From: Dehalogenimonas formicexedens
GTDB taxonomy: Bacteria; Chloroflexota; Dehalococcoidia; Dehalococcoidales; Dehalococcoidaceae
Length of the DNA: 64,000 nt
Direction: 5' to 3'
NCBI RefSeq assembly: GCF_001953175.1
Contig: NZ_CP018258.1
Span: 710,210-774,209 of the forward strand
Part shown: positions 1 to 9,031 of the stretch, piece after piece
Position numbering within the stretch: the stretch's first letter is position 1
Layout: each line of letters opens with the position of its first letter
Notes under the pieces: generated by a model
Told to the model about the DNA's origin: nothing
The model's input: the letters and a program-made list of their open reading frames with translations, nothing else
The model's database searches: none
Program-made: the position numbers and the translations under genes

Positions 1-50
1 GCCTTTCATGTCGTTTTTGCCAAAAAATTATTTTTCGGGAAAACCTCGCT

Positions 51-67
51 TTTTGTACAGTACAAAA
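51..67. promoter_or_regulatory. perfect 17-bp palindrome, candidate operator
   Basis: TTTTGTAC-A-GTACAAAA is an exact inverted repeat with 8-bp arms around one base. It lies 75 bp upstream of the ATG of the membrane-protein gene at 142, where an operator would sit. I do not recognise the cognate regulator family. The neighbouring gene on the left is outside the window, so the site could serve that one instead. Confidence 0.4.
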
Positions 68-141
68 CCCTCATTTCGCCTGATGCCATAAAGCGTGGCT
101 GAATGTATTATGGCCAAACAAGCAGGTGAAGGAGAAATTCA

Positions 142-537
142 ATGGATACATCAGAGAATGGCGTTTTCACAAGACGAGAAAGGTTCGAAGAACGGTTCTT
201 TAGAAGCAAGAACCCTGCTATTACCTGGGCGGCGGTATTGTTCTGGGGTGCCGTCTCTGTGCTATTAGATACGATACCTTCGGTCAACAATTCGGCTTTG
301 GACGGAGGAGTCATTTTTAGTCTGGGGGCCGGCGCGATATTGTTGATTTCCGCATTGGCGATACTCGCGGGCCCCGGATCCCGCCGCGGAGTGATGTTTC
401 GCTTGATCCTGGGGTTCATTTTCCTTGCCATCGGACTGGGTGAGTTCACGGAACTCAACGAAAATATCGTGGCCGCCGGGATACTGGCAGGGATTGCGAC
501 CGCGATAATGGTGAACGCCTTCAAACACCGGGCGTAG
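142..537 (+). CDS. small four-helix integral membrane protein, unknown function
   Basis: A 131-residue protein with a short charged N-terminus (about residues 8-24, many Arg/Glu/Phe) followed by about four hydrophobic segments (roughly 28-46, 54-77, 82-100 and 106-125). The start is supported by AAGGAG about 9 nt before the ATG. It is monocistronic as far as can be seen. The downstream genes run convergently on the other strand. No family recognised; the protein is presumably in the cytoplasmic membrane. The overlapping reverse-strand reading frames have no ribosome-binding site and look like shadows. Confidence 0.75.
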   Translation: MDTSENGVFTRRERFEERFFRSKNPAITWAAVLFWGAVSVLLDTIPSVNNSALDGGVIFSLGAGAILLISALAILAGPGSRRGVMFRLILGFIFLAIGLGEFTELNENIVAAGILAGIATAIMVNAFKHRA

Positions 538-620
538 AAAAAACGCCAATCTGAATAGCTGCGTCAGTCTGAGACCATTCTCACGTCCAAAAGGATGAGG
601 CAGGTGTGACGATTGACTCG

Positions 621-1445
621 TTACAGGATATTTTGGACTTCAGCGTCAATCTCAGTGGTAAGGTCATAGCCTCCGATGGCCTTGCCGGAGCAGTCGACGA
701 TGACGCCGTTTTTAATCGATACACGGCCGCTGCTGAAGGCTTTGACGGTATTTCCAATGAGGGGTAATTCGCGGCTGGCGCCATGACGCCGGATTTCTCT
801 GAAAAGCGGGTTCGCCTCGCCATCTTCGGATTTGATCTCAATCGAGGTTTTCCCGTCAATTTTACCCCAAAGGGCGTCGAACGCGGGCCCACGAACAGGA
901 TATCGGCAATAACTTACGACCGGGCCTTTATCCAATTCGGGGGTCACCAGGTGCATCATGACGCCGGAAGCCTCGGCTCGTTGATCGATGAGCTTCCAAA
1001 TGACTTCCTGCCAGGTGCCCGCGGGGCCGCCGGGAGCCGCCGGGTGAAGGTTGATAATGTTGTATTGACCACAGAGCTCCGGGCCGACAACCAGCATGTA
1101 ACCGGCCATGACCGAAAGCTCGGGGTGTGGGAACGCGCTCAGCCGTTTGATAACCTCCCGGTCATAATCCAGGCGCCAGTCCGGCAGGTCGTCGACCTTG
1201 GTGCCCTTTTGGGCGCCCCTGAATTCCCGGTATTTCTTATACGAAAAACAGACCAGCGGGATGCCATACGAATTGGCCAGGTCGATGAATTTGTCGGTCT
1301 CGGGAGACTCACCCGGCTCACGGGAGAGGAAGACAAATTCGATTTTAGCGTCGATTTCGCCGCGGGCGATCCGGTCCTGGACGGCGCTCAACAGGTTGCG
1401 TGAGCCCTGACCCTTGGCGGTGGTGAACCAACCGATCGAGTACAT
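621..1445 (-). CDS. formyltransferase-fold protein (PurN-like)
   Basis: A 274-residue protein with the GART/methionyl-tRNA formyltransferase fold. The formyl-transfer signature is visible: Asn and His in 'NLHPAAPGG' and Asp in 'LDKGPV' match the Asn-His-Asp catalytic set of PurN-type enzymes. The Ala-Pro-Gly-Gly stretch and 'GTWQEVIW' differ from the canonical 'HPSLLPxFxG', so the substrate is uncertain: glycinamide ribonucleotide, or a nucleotide sugar. The C-terminal 60-70 residues are an extra beta-rich tail. The ATG directly abuts the stop codon of the upstream PHP gene, so the two are translationally coupled at the end of the dprA-topA-xer-pepQ-PHP run. Confidence 0.8.
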   Translation of the reverse strand: MYSIGWFTTAKGQGSRNLLSAVQDRIARGEIDAKIEFVFLSREPGESPETDKFIDLANSYGIPLVCFSYKKYREFRGAQKGTKVDDLPDWRLDYDREVIKRLSAFPHPELSVMAGYMLVVGPELCGQYNIINLHPAAPGGPAGTWQEVIWKLIDQRAEASGVMMHLVTPELDKGPVVSYCRYPVRGPAFDALWGKIDGKTSIEIKSEDGEANPLFREIRRHGASRELPLIGNTVKAFSSGRVSIKNGVIVDCSGKAIGGYDLTTEIDAEVQNIL

Positions 1446-2102
1446 CTAGGCTTTCTTCAGTTTCTTCTTCAGGCGTTGGGCGGTGGAATGAAAATGCACC
1501 AGCGGTGAATTGCGGCGGCCGCAGATCTCAGCTGTTTTCAGAGACTCCAGGAATTCATCGCGAGTTCGGAAGGGAAGCATATCCAAAAAAGCGTTGCCGA
1601 GTTCCTCGGGACCGTGGGCATCGGAACCCGCAGAGCGCAGTAAGCCGTATTTTTTAGCGAATTTATCGGCGCGACGGACCGCGGACTCTAAAAGGATTCG
1701 GGCGTTCAGCACCTCGAGAACATCGATCTGACCTTTTTCAGCCAGAGCTTCGACGACTTTGCTTTCGAGCGCCGAACTGCGCAGGGGGTCGAAAGGATGG
1801 GGGATGCAGACTAGACCTCCTTGTTCCTTGATGGCGGCGACGGTGTCTTCCACCGACGTTCCGCTGGGGATGGTTTCCTTCAGGAACATGCCCATAATCT
1901 CGCCGAAAGGAGTCAACACTTCTTCGGCGACGATGACGGGAAAAGGGGCGATCTTCTGGAACTCCAGGGCACCGTCAACCGTACCGTGGTCGGCGATGGC
2001 GATAGCACTGAGGCCAACTTCGTTGCAGCGGGCAAGAAGCTGCTCAAACGTAGTTGAGGCATCCATTGAATGGAAGGTGTGGACGTGGAGGTCGACTTTC
2101 AA
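1446..2102 (-). CDS. PHP-domain metal-dependent phosphoesterase
   Basis: A 218-residue stand-alone PHP domain. Metal-binding motifs are in order: 'DLHVHTFHSMD' at residues 4-14, 'ADHGT' near 37-41, Glu in 'AEEV' near 60, 'PHPFDP' near 102, and 'GSDAH' near 160. These match the trinuclear metal site of PHP phosphatases such as YciV/RnaAM- or HisK-type proteins, and a short phosphomonoester or 3',5'-nucleotide substrate is typical. The Lys-rich C-terminus could contact nucleic acid. The stop codon touches the ATG of the formyltransferase gene. The exact substrate cannot be told from sequence. Confidence 0.85.
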   Translation of the reverse strand: MKVDLHVHTFHSMDASTTFEQLLARCNEVGLSAIAIADHGTVDGALEFQKIAPFPVIVAEEVLTPFGEIMGMFLKETIPSGTSVEDTVAAIKEQGGLVCIPHPFDPLRSSALESKVVEALAEKGQIDVLEVLNARILLESAVRRADKFAKKYGLLRSAGSDAHGPEELGNAFLDMLPFRTRDEFLESLKTAEICGRRNSPLVHFHSTAQRLKKKLKKA

Positions 2103-2105
2103 CGT

Positions 2106-2170
2106 AAAATCCTAAATCCTAAAATTCTAAATCCTAAACAAATCCAAAGCACAAAATCCAAAATTGAAAA
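2106..2170. repeat. A-rich degenerate tandem repeat (AAATCCTAA units)
   Basis: The intergenic stretch repeats AAATCCTAA/AATTCTAA about four times, then decays into AATCCAAAGC/AAATCCAAAATT. It lies between the M24 peptidase and PHP genes, which otherwise belong to the same co-directional run. Confidence 0.7.
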
Positions 2171-2189
2171 CAATGTCCCTTCTTTGGTT

Positions 2190-2211
2190 CCTCTCCCGCG
2201 CCGGGGAGAGG
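2190..2211 (-). terminator. GC-rich hairpin downstream of the M24 peptidase gene
   Basis: CCTCTCCC pairs with GGGAGAGG around a 6-nt loop, 13 bp past the stop codon of the peptidase gene. There is no clear T-run, so it may be an mRNA-stabilising or REP-like hairpin rather than a strict rho-independent terminator. Confidence 0.45.
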
Positions 2212-2223
2212 AAAATGATTTGT

Positions 2224-3291
2224 TTATTTTAGCGAAGAGGTCAGCAGCCTTATTTTACCATTTTCCAGTACCGCGTCGTCTTCAATGCGGATGCCGCCCC
2301 AGCCGGAGATATAGATGCCGGGTTCGATGGTGAAGACCATACCTTCCACAAGGACGTCCGAGGAATTCTGTCCGAGACGCGGGTTTTCATGGACCACCAT
2401 ACCCAGGCCGTGACCGAGGCTGTGGCCGAAGGCATCGGCGTAACCGGCCTCGGCGATGTAATCCCGGGCGAGTTTGTCTGCTTCGGCGCCGGTCATTCCC
2501 GGCCGGATGCCCTCTATCGCCGCTTTTTGAGCCTGAAGGACAATCCGATAAATTTCCGCGAACCTGGAGTTGACGTCGGCCAGCCAGAAGGTCCTTGTGA
2601 GGTCGGCGCAATATCCATTAAGTTTGACCCCCATATCGATTACCACCGGACCTTTCACTTCCAACAACCGGTCCGAAGGTTTGGAATGGGCCATAGCCGA
2701 GGCCGGACCGGCGGCAACGATGGTTGGGAAGGACAATTCGCCGCCCGATTCGCGGACATATTTCTCCAGCTCCCAGGCCAGCTTGATCTCGCTGACACCG
2801 GGCCGGAGGTATTTTTCGGTAATGTATACCAATGCCTCGTCAGTAATCCGGGCGGCGGTTTCCAGCGCCTTTATCTCATCGGCGTCCTTGATGACACGAA
2901 GGTTTTCGACGGCATCGGTGATGGGAACCAGCTCGGTTTTTACGCCGGCGGTTTCGAGTGCGGTCTTGAACCTGTCGAAATCGGATAGGGTTGCGTACCC
3001 GGCCTCGATACCTAATCTCTTTAAGCCCGAATCGGAAACCAGTCCGGGAAACCAATTCTTTATAGGACCTTCGATGCGCTGTACGCGGCATCCGGAGACT
3101 TCCCCCTGGGCCTGCTCGACATAACGGAAGTCGGTAGCCAGGACAGCGTCCGCAGCCGATACCAATACGTAACCGGTGCTGCCGTCAAATCCGGTAAGGT
3201 ATTTCCGGTTCTCCGGCTGGTAAACGAACACCCCGTCGATAGCAAGCGATTCAAATTTGGAGCGGAGGTTATTTATTCGAGTTTCAGACAT
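2224..3291 (-). CDS. M24-family metallopeptidase (Xaa-Pro aminopeptidase/dipeptidase)
   Basis: A 355-residue cytosolic peptidase with a creatinase-type N-terminal domain (about 1-125) and a pita-bread M24 domain. The dinuclear metal ligands can be read: Asp in 'VIDMGVK', Asp in 'CADLTRTFW', His in 'HSLGHGLG', Glu in 'TIEPGIY' and Glu in 'RIEDDAV'. The length is that of PepQ/PepP-like bacterial enzymes that cleave X-Pro bonds. Its ATG overlaps the TGA of the upstream xer gene by one base (ATGA arrangement), so it is translated from the same operon. Confidence 0.92.
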   Translation of the reverse strand: MSETRINNLRSKFESLAIDGVFVYQPENRKYLTGFDGSTGYVLVSAADAVLATDFRYVEQAQGEVSGCRVQRIEGPIKNWFPGLVSDSGLKRLGIEAGYATLSDFDRFKTALETAGVKTELVPITDAVENLRVIKDADEIKALETAARITDEALVYITEKYLRPGVSEIKLAWELEKYVRESGGELSFPTIVAAGPASAMAHSKPSDRLLEVKGPVVIDMGVKLNGYCADLTRTFWLADVNSRFAEIYRIVLQAQKAAIEGIRPGMTGAEADKLARDYIAEAGYADAFGHSLGHGLGMVVHENPRLGQNSSDVLVEGMVFTIEPGIYISGWGGIRIEDDAVLENGKIRLLTSSLK

Positions 3292-4262
3292 CAGGTTTCC
3301 TTTTCATCTTCATGTGCCATGGGGTGAGAGGACAAATACACTTTGCGGGCCTGGTTGCGGCTGACGTGGGTATAGATCTGTGTCGTTTGCAGCGAGGCGT
3401 GGCCGAGCAGTTCCTGTACGACCCGAAGGTCGGCTCCGCCGTCCAGGAGGTGGGTAGCAAAACTGTGCCGGAGCAGGTGCGGGTGTACCTCCTGGCGGAG
3501 GCCGGCGGCTTTGGCATAATGCAAGACCTGCTCCTGGATCCAGCGGGCGGTCAGGCGGCTACCCTGGTAGTTTAAAAACAACGCATCGCATTTTCGTTTG
3601 CCAAGAAGCTTCGGTCGTCCATGCTTGAGGTATACTTTGATCGCGGCGGCGGCGGGCTGGCCGATAAGCACCAGCCTTTCCTTCGAACCCTTGCCGATGA
3701 CCCTGAGCTCGCGGCTATAAAGATCGACCTGGTTCACCTGGAGACTTACCAGTTCGGAGATCCGGAGACCGGCGGCATAAAACAGTTCCATGACCGCCCG
3801 GTCGCGAAGGCCCTGGGGTGTGGTGGGATCAGGGGCTTCAAGTAATTTCGCCATTTCATCGGTCGTCAAAAATCCGGGAAGACGCTTATCGAGTTTCAAC
3901 GAAAAAGCCGATAACCGGCTGCCCCGGTGGCGGTTCAATGGCAGAGGGCTTTCGGCAATAAGTTCCTCACGCAATAAATACTTGTACATCGAGCGTACGG
4001 CCGACAATTTCCTGGCCACCGATGATTTAACGATGCCATGGTCAAGGACCCAGGCCATATAGCCGCGCACCACGTGTTTATCCACACCGTCCGGGAAGTT
4101 CAGTTTTTTCATGTCGAGGTACTGGAAAAATCCCTTGGGGTCGCCACCTACCAGGTTACCTTTGAGATCCGCGACATAATTACGCACTGTCCTGGGCGAA
4201 AGATTTTGTTCCGCCTGCAGAAAGTTCATGAAACCGTCGAACCAGCCATCCGGTAGCGTCAT
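3291..4262 (-). CDS. xerC: tyrosine recombinase XerC/XerD
   Basis: A 323-residue site-specific recombinase with a SAM-like core-binding domain (about 5-115) and a catalytic domain. The catalytic set is visible: Arg in 'GLRISELVSL', Lys in 'GKGSKERLV', 'HPHLLRHSF', 'LLGHASLQTT' and the nucleophile in 'IYTHVS'. It sits directly after topA in a dprA-topA-xer order, a common bacterial arrangement, so it is most likely the chromosome-dimer resolvase rather than an element integrase. XerC versus XerD cannot be settled without the second paralogue. It is unrelated to the island integrase near 60 kb. Confidence 0.9.
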   Translation of the reverse strand: MTLPDGWFDGFMNFLQAEQNLSPRTVRNYVADLKGNLVGGDPKGFFQYLDMKKLNFPDGVDKHVVRGYMAWVLDHGIVKSSVARKLSAVRSMYKYLLREELIAESPLPLNRHRGSRLSAFSLKLDKRLPGFLTTDEMAKLLEAPDPTTPQGLRDRAVMELFYAAGLRISELVSLQVNQVDLYSRELRVIGKGSKERLVLIGQPAAAAIKVYLKHGRPKLLGKRKCDALFLNYQGSRLTARWIQEQVLHYAKAAGLRQEVHPHLLRHSFATHLLDGGADLRVVQELLGHASLQTTQIYTHVSRNQARKVYLSSHPMAHEDEKET

Positions 4263-4268
4263 TTGAAG

Positions 4269-6515
4269 CTATTTCTCTTCAGGACGACTTTTGTTCTGGC
4301 CGGCCTTGGTCCGTTTAACCGCGGCCGCTGTCTTTGATCCGGTCGAAACTGACCTGGACCGCGGACTGGTGGAGGCAGTCTTTGATCTACGCAAAAATCT
4401 TTTACCCTTGTAGTCAGCGCACTCCGGGTTCTGGCAGCTTTTTTGACCCGGTTTCAATTCTCCCATCAAACCGCCGCATTTGGGGCAGGGTTCCGGCAGG
4501 GGGCGGGCGTTCATGGCGAAAGAATGCTTGGGGAAGGCGCTGCAGCCGTAAAACAGTTTGCCCTTCTTGGTGTAGCGGCCGATAATCTCGCCTTTTTCAG
4601 GGCAGTTCGGGCACATGACGCCTGTCCGGATACGGAAAGACTGGCGGAAACCGCAGGCAGGACATTCCATGTATTTGCCAAAGCGGCCTATCTTGATCAG
4701 CAACTTTTCTTTGGCGCACTGGGGGCAGCAATCCTCGGATACCTCGACCGGCATGGGTACCCGCTCGAGTTGTTCCTCCGCGGTGGACAGGTCCTTTTCG
4801 AATGGAACATAAAAATCGCGAACGACCTTGACCCAATCCAAGCCTTCATCGGCGACTTTATCCAGCCGATCTTCCATCTGGGCGGTGAATCCGGTGTCGA
4901 TCACTTCAGGGAATTGCTGAACCAGGAGATCACTGACCGCCATGCCCAGTTCGGTCGGCTTGAAAGCGCCTTTTTCCTTGGTGACGTACTCTCTTTCCTG
5001 GACGACACCGAGAATGGGGGCATAGGTAGAAGGCCGCCCGATGCCGAATTGTTCCAGCGTTTTCACCAGGGTCGCCTCGGTGAACCGGGGCGGGGGTTGG
5101 GTGAAATGCTGTTCCGGGCTGACGCTTGCCTTCGGGTCAAGCAGTTTTAATAACTCGCCCTCAGACAGCGGCGGCAGCGGCGGCGTTTTGGCTTCCTCTT
5201 CTTCGTCACGGCCTTCGGTGTAGAGCGCCATAAAACCCGGAAAGGTGTTCCTGGAGCTCTGCGCTCTAAGGGTGTAGCGGGTTTTGGACGGCGTTTTTCT
5301 GGCATCGATATCGATGGTGACGTTTTCAAAAACGGCGGCGGCCATCTGCGAGGCGACCATGCGCTGCCAGATCAGCTGATAGAGTTTGAACTGATTGGGT
5401 TCCAGGTATTCTTTAATGGCTGCCGGTTCCCGCCGGGTGCTGGTGGGGCGAATGGCTTCATGGGCTTCCTGCGCGCCCTTGACCTGGCGGGCGAAAAGGC
5501 GCGCGGTCTTCGGGAGAAAGCCGGAACCGAATTTTTCGGCGATAAAATCCCGGGTCTCCGCGATGGCCGAAGCCGCCACGTGGGTTGAGTCGGTACGCAT
5601 GTAGGTGATCAGGCCGACGCTGCCCTCGGCGCCTACGGGAAGACCTTCATAAAGCTGCTGGGCCACGGCCATCGTCTGCCTGGCGGAAAACCGCAGCTTG
5701 CGGTAGGCTTCCTGCTGCAAGCTGCTGGTAATGAAGGGCGGCGCCGGTTGGCGGGGCGAATCCTTGGAGGTCACCCTGGCCACAGAGTACTCCGCCGGTT
5801 TCAAGTCTGCCACGATGTCTGAAGCCGCAGTCCCGGTGCCTATGGAAATCTTTTTCTTATCACCTGATCCGATGAGGATGGCTTTGAAACTTTTCGGCGT
5901 GGAAGGAACCAGCTTTGAAAGCTCGGCCTCGATGGTCCAATATTCGTCGGCCTTAAAGCCCAGGATCTCGCGTTCTCGATCAACGATAATCCTCAACGCC
6001 ACGGATTGGACCCGTCCCGCCGACAGACCCCGGCGCACTTTCTGCCAAAGGAGCGGCGATAACTTGTAGCCCACCAAACGATCGAGGATCCGGCGCGCCT
6101 GCTGGGCGTTAACCAGGTTCATGTTGACCTCACGCGGCGATTTGAAGGCGGCCGCGATGGCTTCCCTGGTGATTTCGTGGAAGGTGACTCTCCGGCAGGG
6201 CACCGATGGGGTGCAGGCGGCCTCTTTCAGGTGCCAGGCAATGGCTTCGCCTTCACGGTCGGGGTCTGTAGCCAGGTATACCGCTCCGGCTTTTTTAGCC
6301 GCTTCCTTGAGTTCTTTGAGGATAGCGAGCTTGTCCCGCATGTTGAGATATTGCGGGTTAAAGTCATGATCGACGTCCACGCCGAGTTTGCTCTTGGGCA
6401 GATCGCGGACATGGCCCATCGATGCTTTGAGAGTGTATCCTGACCCGAGAAATTTCGCGAGCGTCCGCGCTTTCGCCGGGGACTCCACGATTACCAGCTT
6501 CTTATCGGTTGCCAT
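4269..6515 (-). CDS. topA: DNA topoisomerase I
   Basis: A 748-residue type IA topoisomerase. The Toprim domain opens with 'VIVESPAKARTLAKFLG' (Glu near 10) and continues with 'TDPDREGEAIAWH'. The active-site tyrosine is in 'GLITYMRTDSTH' (about residue 305). The C-terminus carries Cys4-type zinc-ribbon repeats ('CCPQCAKEK', 'ECPACG', 'CPNCPEKG', 'CPKCGG') and a basic Lys/Arg/Ser tail. It relaxes negative supercoils behind RNA polymerase. It is separated by 3 bp from dprA upstream and 6 bp from xer downstream, so the three are one transcript. Confidence 0.97.
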   Translation of the reverse strand: MATDKKLVIVESPAKARTLAKFLGSGYTLKASMGHVRDLPKSKLGVDVDHDFNPQYLNMRDKLAILKELKEAAKKAGAVYLATDPDREGEAIAWHLKEAACTPSVPCRRVTFHEITREAIAAAFKSPREVNMNLVNAQQARRILDRLVGYKLSPLLWQKVRRGLSAGRVQSVALRIIVDREREILGFKADEYWTIEAELSKLVPSTPKSFKAILIGSGDKKKISIGTGTAASDIVADLKPAEYSVARVTSKDSPRQPAPPFITSSLQQEAYRKLRFSARQTMAVAQQLYEGLPVGAEGSVGLITYMRTDSTHVAASAIAETRDFIAEKFGSGFLPKTARLFARQVKGAQEAHEAIRPTSTRREPAAIKEYLEPNQFKLYQLIWQRMVASQMAAAVFENVTIDIDARKTPSKTRYTLRAQSSRNTFPGFMALYTEGRDEEEEAKTPPLPPLSEGELLKLLDPKASVSPEQHFTQPPPRFTEATLVKTLEQFGIGRPSTYAPILGVVQEREYVTKEKGAFKPTELGMAVSDLLVQQFPEVIDTGFTAQMEDRLDKVADEGLDWVKVVRDFYVPFEKDLSTAEEQLERVPMPVEVSEDCCPQCAKEKLLIKIGRFGKYMECPACGFRQSFRIRTGVMCPNCPEKGEIIGRYTKKGKLFYGCSAFPKHSFAMNARPLPEPCPKCGGLMGELKPGQKSCQNPECADYKGKRFLRRSKTASTSPRSRSVSTGSKTAAAVKRTKAGQNKSRPEEK

Positions 6516-6518
6516 ATA

Positions 6519-7631
6519 TTAACTCAAGTTCTCCTTAATCTGGCGCGTCCGGCAGTAGTTCATACCGCCAGTTTGTTTGACCATGCCTTTGAGTTCCATC
6601 ATCGCAAGAGTACTGCTTACCAAGGGAGTTGGCATTCCGGAAGAACGGCAGATTTCATCGATATGGACCGGCTCGACGCCCAGGTACTTTATAAGTTGTT
6701 GCTCAGTGTCATTTTCCGGCAAGACTTCTTTGAATTCAAGCTGGCCGGCAACAGCTCTGACATTGAGTTCCTCCAACACATCTCCAGCCCTGCGGACCAG
6801 CTTGGCGCCCTGCTGGATCAGCCGGTTGGTTCCCGAGCTTTGGGGCGACAGGATGCTGCCCGGTACCGCAAAGACCTCACGGTCCTGTTCAAGGGCATAA
6901 TCCGCGGTGATGAGGGCGCCGGAACCTTCGCCGGCTTCAGTGACCAGTGTGCCTAGGGTTAGTCCGGAAAGTATCCGGTTGCGACGGGGAAAATTCTCCG
7001 GGCGCGGCCCCGCGTCAATAGCACACTCTGAAATCAGAGCCCCGTTTTCCAATATTTGTTTGGCCAGCGCGGCGTTTTCCGAAGGGTAGATGATATTAAC
7101 GCCGCTTCCCATGACCGCGATGGTGCGGCCGCCGTTTTTAATAGCGGTCTGATGAGCGATGGTGTCTATGCCCCGGGCCAGTCCGCTGGCGATAGTGATA
7201 CGGTTGCGGGTCAGTTCAGTCACAAGTTCTTCGGTAACCTGGCGGCCGTAGACGGTGGGTTTTCTGGTGCCGACAACGGCCACCGACAGTTCATCCTCCG
7301 GCAAAATCCCGCCCTTTACATAAAGTACCGGGGGATAATCGTAAATCTCTTTGAGGCGGGAAGGGTAGCCTTTGTCAGCGACGGTCAACACCTGAACGCC
7401 GGAGTTAGCCGCTTTTTCCAGTTCACGCTCAGGATCGATCCTCGGACGCCAGTAGGCGATAGCCTTGAGGGTGCCGGAATCGATGCCGGACATTGCCAGT
7501 TCCGGCACCTCGGCCCGCCAGGCGGTTGCCAGATCACCAAAGTGGTTTTCCAATAGAGATAAGCGTACCCGCCCGATACCCGGGATGAGACTAAACCCTA
7601 CATGGCAGGCGGTTAAAGACAGCTCGCTCAA
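6519..7631 (-). CDS. dprA: DNA-processing protein DprA
   Basis: A 370-residue protein with an N-terminal SAM/HhH-like region (1-70), the DprA Rossmann fold ('VVGTRKPTVYG', 'SGLARGIDTIAH', 'VMGSGVNIIYP', 'LVTEAGEGSGAL') and a C-terminal winged helix (about 300-355). DprA loads RecA on incoming single-stranded DNA during transformation and is also kept in many non-competent bacteria. The start is TTG: an in-frame TAG lies five codons upstream and there is no nearby ATG. First gene of the minus-strand operon, divergent from fabF. Confidence 0.93.
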   Translation of the reverse strand: MSELSLTACHVGFSLIPGIGRVRLSLLENHFGDLATAWRAEVPELAMSGIDSGTLKAIAYWRPRIDPERELEKAANSGVQVLTVADKGYPSRLKEIYDYPPVLYVKGGILPEDELSVAVVGTRKPTVYGRQVTEELVTELTRNRITIASGLARGIDTIAHQTAIKNGGRTIAVMGSGVNIIYPSENAALAKQILENGALISECAIDAGPRPENFPRRNRILSGLTLGTLVTEAGEGSGALITADYALEQDREVFAVPGSILSPQSSGTNRLIQQGAKLVRRAGDVLEELNVRAVAGQLEFKEVLPENDTEQQLIKYLGVEPVHIDEICRSSGMPTPLVSSTLAMMELKGMVKQTGGMNYCRTRQIKENLS

Positions 7632-7694
7632 AGCGGCGCAATTCTAGCACGGGGAAAGAAAATAGAAAAAGTAGCCGGGTCTGCGAACATTCCG

Positions 7695-7723
7695 TTGAAT
7701 AATCATTCAAAAAGTGCTATAAC
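7695..7723 (+). promoter_or_regulatory. sigma70-type promoter of fabF with inverted repeat
   Basis: TTGAAT (7695-7700), 17-bp spacer, TATAAC (7718-7723). The -35 region overlaps the inverted repeat TGAAT-AATC-ATTCA (7696-7709), a possible operator. The predicted transcript starts about 30 bp before the fabF ATG. Confidence 0.6.
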
Positions 7724-7759
7724 ACTGACTAATTTGAGCTTGAGGTGAACGTAAGCGCA

Positions 7760-9022
7760 ATGACCGATAATCGTCTAAAACCTGATTACGCCCGCCGGGT
7801 TGTCATTACCGGAATCGGCATGGTCAGCCCGCTGGGACTGGATACCGCTACTACCTGGGACGGTCTTACCAACGGTAAAAACGGCATCGAGAACCTGACG
7901 CTTTTCGACGCGTCGCCTCTCGAGACCCATTTTGGCGGGGAGTGCAAGGGTTTTGAGCCGGGAAACTATATCAACAAGAAAGACGTTCGCCGCATGGACC
8001 GGTTCGCGCAACTGGCCGTTGCCGCGGCGAGGATGGCGGTCGACGAATCGAAGATCGACGTCGCCGCCAGGGGCGATGAGATCGGCGTTATCGTCGGTTC
8101 CGGAATCGGCGGACTGACCACCCTGTTCGATCAGGCTCGCGTTTACATCGAGAAAGGACCTTCCAAAGTCAGCCCTTTCCTTATCCCGATGATGATCTCC
8201 GATATTGCCGCGGCGCAGATCGCCATTTCAATGGGTCTTAAAGGTCCTAACTTCTGCACAACCTCGGCTTGTTCTTCCGGCTCCGACGCCATCGGCACCG
8301 CCTACGAAAGCATCCGAGAAGGCCGAGCCGATACCATGCTGGCCGGCGGCAGCGAGAGCGGTATGAACCTGCTGGCTTTTGCCGCCTTCAACGCCCTGAA
8401 TGCCCTTTCGACGGCCAATGACGACCCGCATCACGCCTCCCGGCCTTTCGATGCCGGCCGAACCGGATTCGTCATGAGCGAGGGCGCCACGGTGGTCGTC
8501 CTCGAGGAACTCAATACCGCGCTTGCCCGCGGCGCAAACATCTATGCCGAGGTTATTGGTTATGGTTCTTCCTGCGACGCCTTCCATATCGTCCAGCCCA
8601 TCGAAACCGGGGAAGGCGCTGCCAGGGCAATGAGAATGGCGATCAAGCGGGCCGGTATCGATCCGACCGAAATCGACTACATCAACGCGCACGGCACGTC
8701 GACGCAATTGAACGACAAAATGGAGACATCGGCTATAAAGCAAGTATTAGGCGATCACGCCTATAAAGTCTCCATATCTTCAACCAAGTCGATGCTGGGT
8801 CACCTGATCGGCGGCGCCGGCGCTATTGAATGCGCCATCTGCGCGCTTACCATAAAAAATGGTATAATCCCGCCGACGATCAACTACACAACACCCGATC
8901 CGGATTGCGATCTTGATTACACGCCCAATGTGGCTAAGCATAAAGAGGTGCGGACGACCCTGTCGAACTCCTTCGGGTTCGGCGGCCACAACTCCGTGCT
9001 CATTCTGCGAAAATACGAGTAG
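7760..9022 (+). CDS. fabF: 3-oxoacyl-[ACP] synthase II
   Basis: A 420-residue condensing enzyme of fatty-acid elongation. The Cys-His-His triad is visible in 'TTSACSSG', 'NAHGTSTQLND' and 'MLGHLIGGAGA', and the C-terminal 'FGFGGHN' loop is kept. The ATG at 7760 has GAGGTG 11 nt upstream. A GTG at 7745 is in frame but overlaps that ribosome-binding site, so I prefer 7760. It heads a fabF-recJ-plsY run (10-bp and 17-bp gaps). The pairing of fabF with plsY links fatty-acid elongation to phospholipid acylation. Confidence 0.95.
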   Translation: MTDNRLKPDYARRVVITGIGMVSPLGLDTATTWDGLTNGKNGIENLTLFDASPLETHFGGECKGFEPGNYINKKDVRRMDRFAQLAVAAARMAVDESKIDVAARGDEIGVIVGSGIGGLTTLFDQARVYIEKGPSKVSPFLIPMMISDIAAAQIAISMGLKGPNFCTTSACSSGSDAIGTAYESIREGRADTMLAGGSESGMNLLAFAAFNALNALSTANDDPHHASRPFDAGRTGFVMSEGATVVVLEELNTALARGANIYAEVIGYGSSCDAFHIVQPIETGEGAARAMRMAIKRAGIDPTEIDYINAHGTSTQLNDKMETSAIKQVLGDHAYKVSISSTKSMLGHLIGGAGAIECAICALTIKNGIIPPTINYTTPDPDCDLDYTPNVAKHKEVRTTLSNSFGFGGHNSVLILRKYE

Positions 9023-9031
9023 GGGTTTTCT

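Noticed and set aside
2106-2170. CRISPR-like repeats
   Set aside because: The units are short (8-9 bp), contiguous and degenerate; no spacers.
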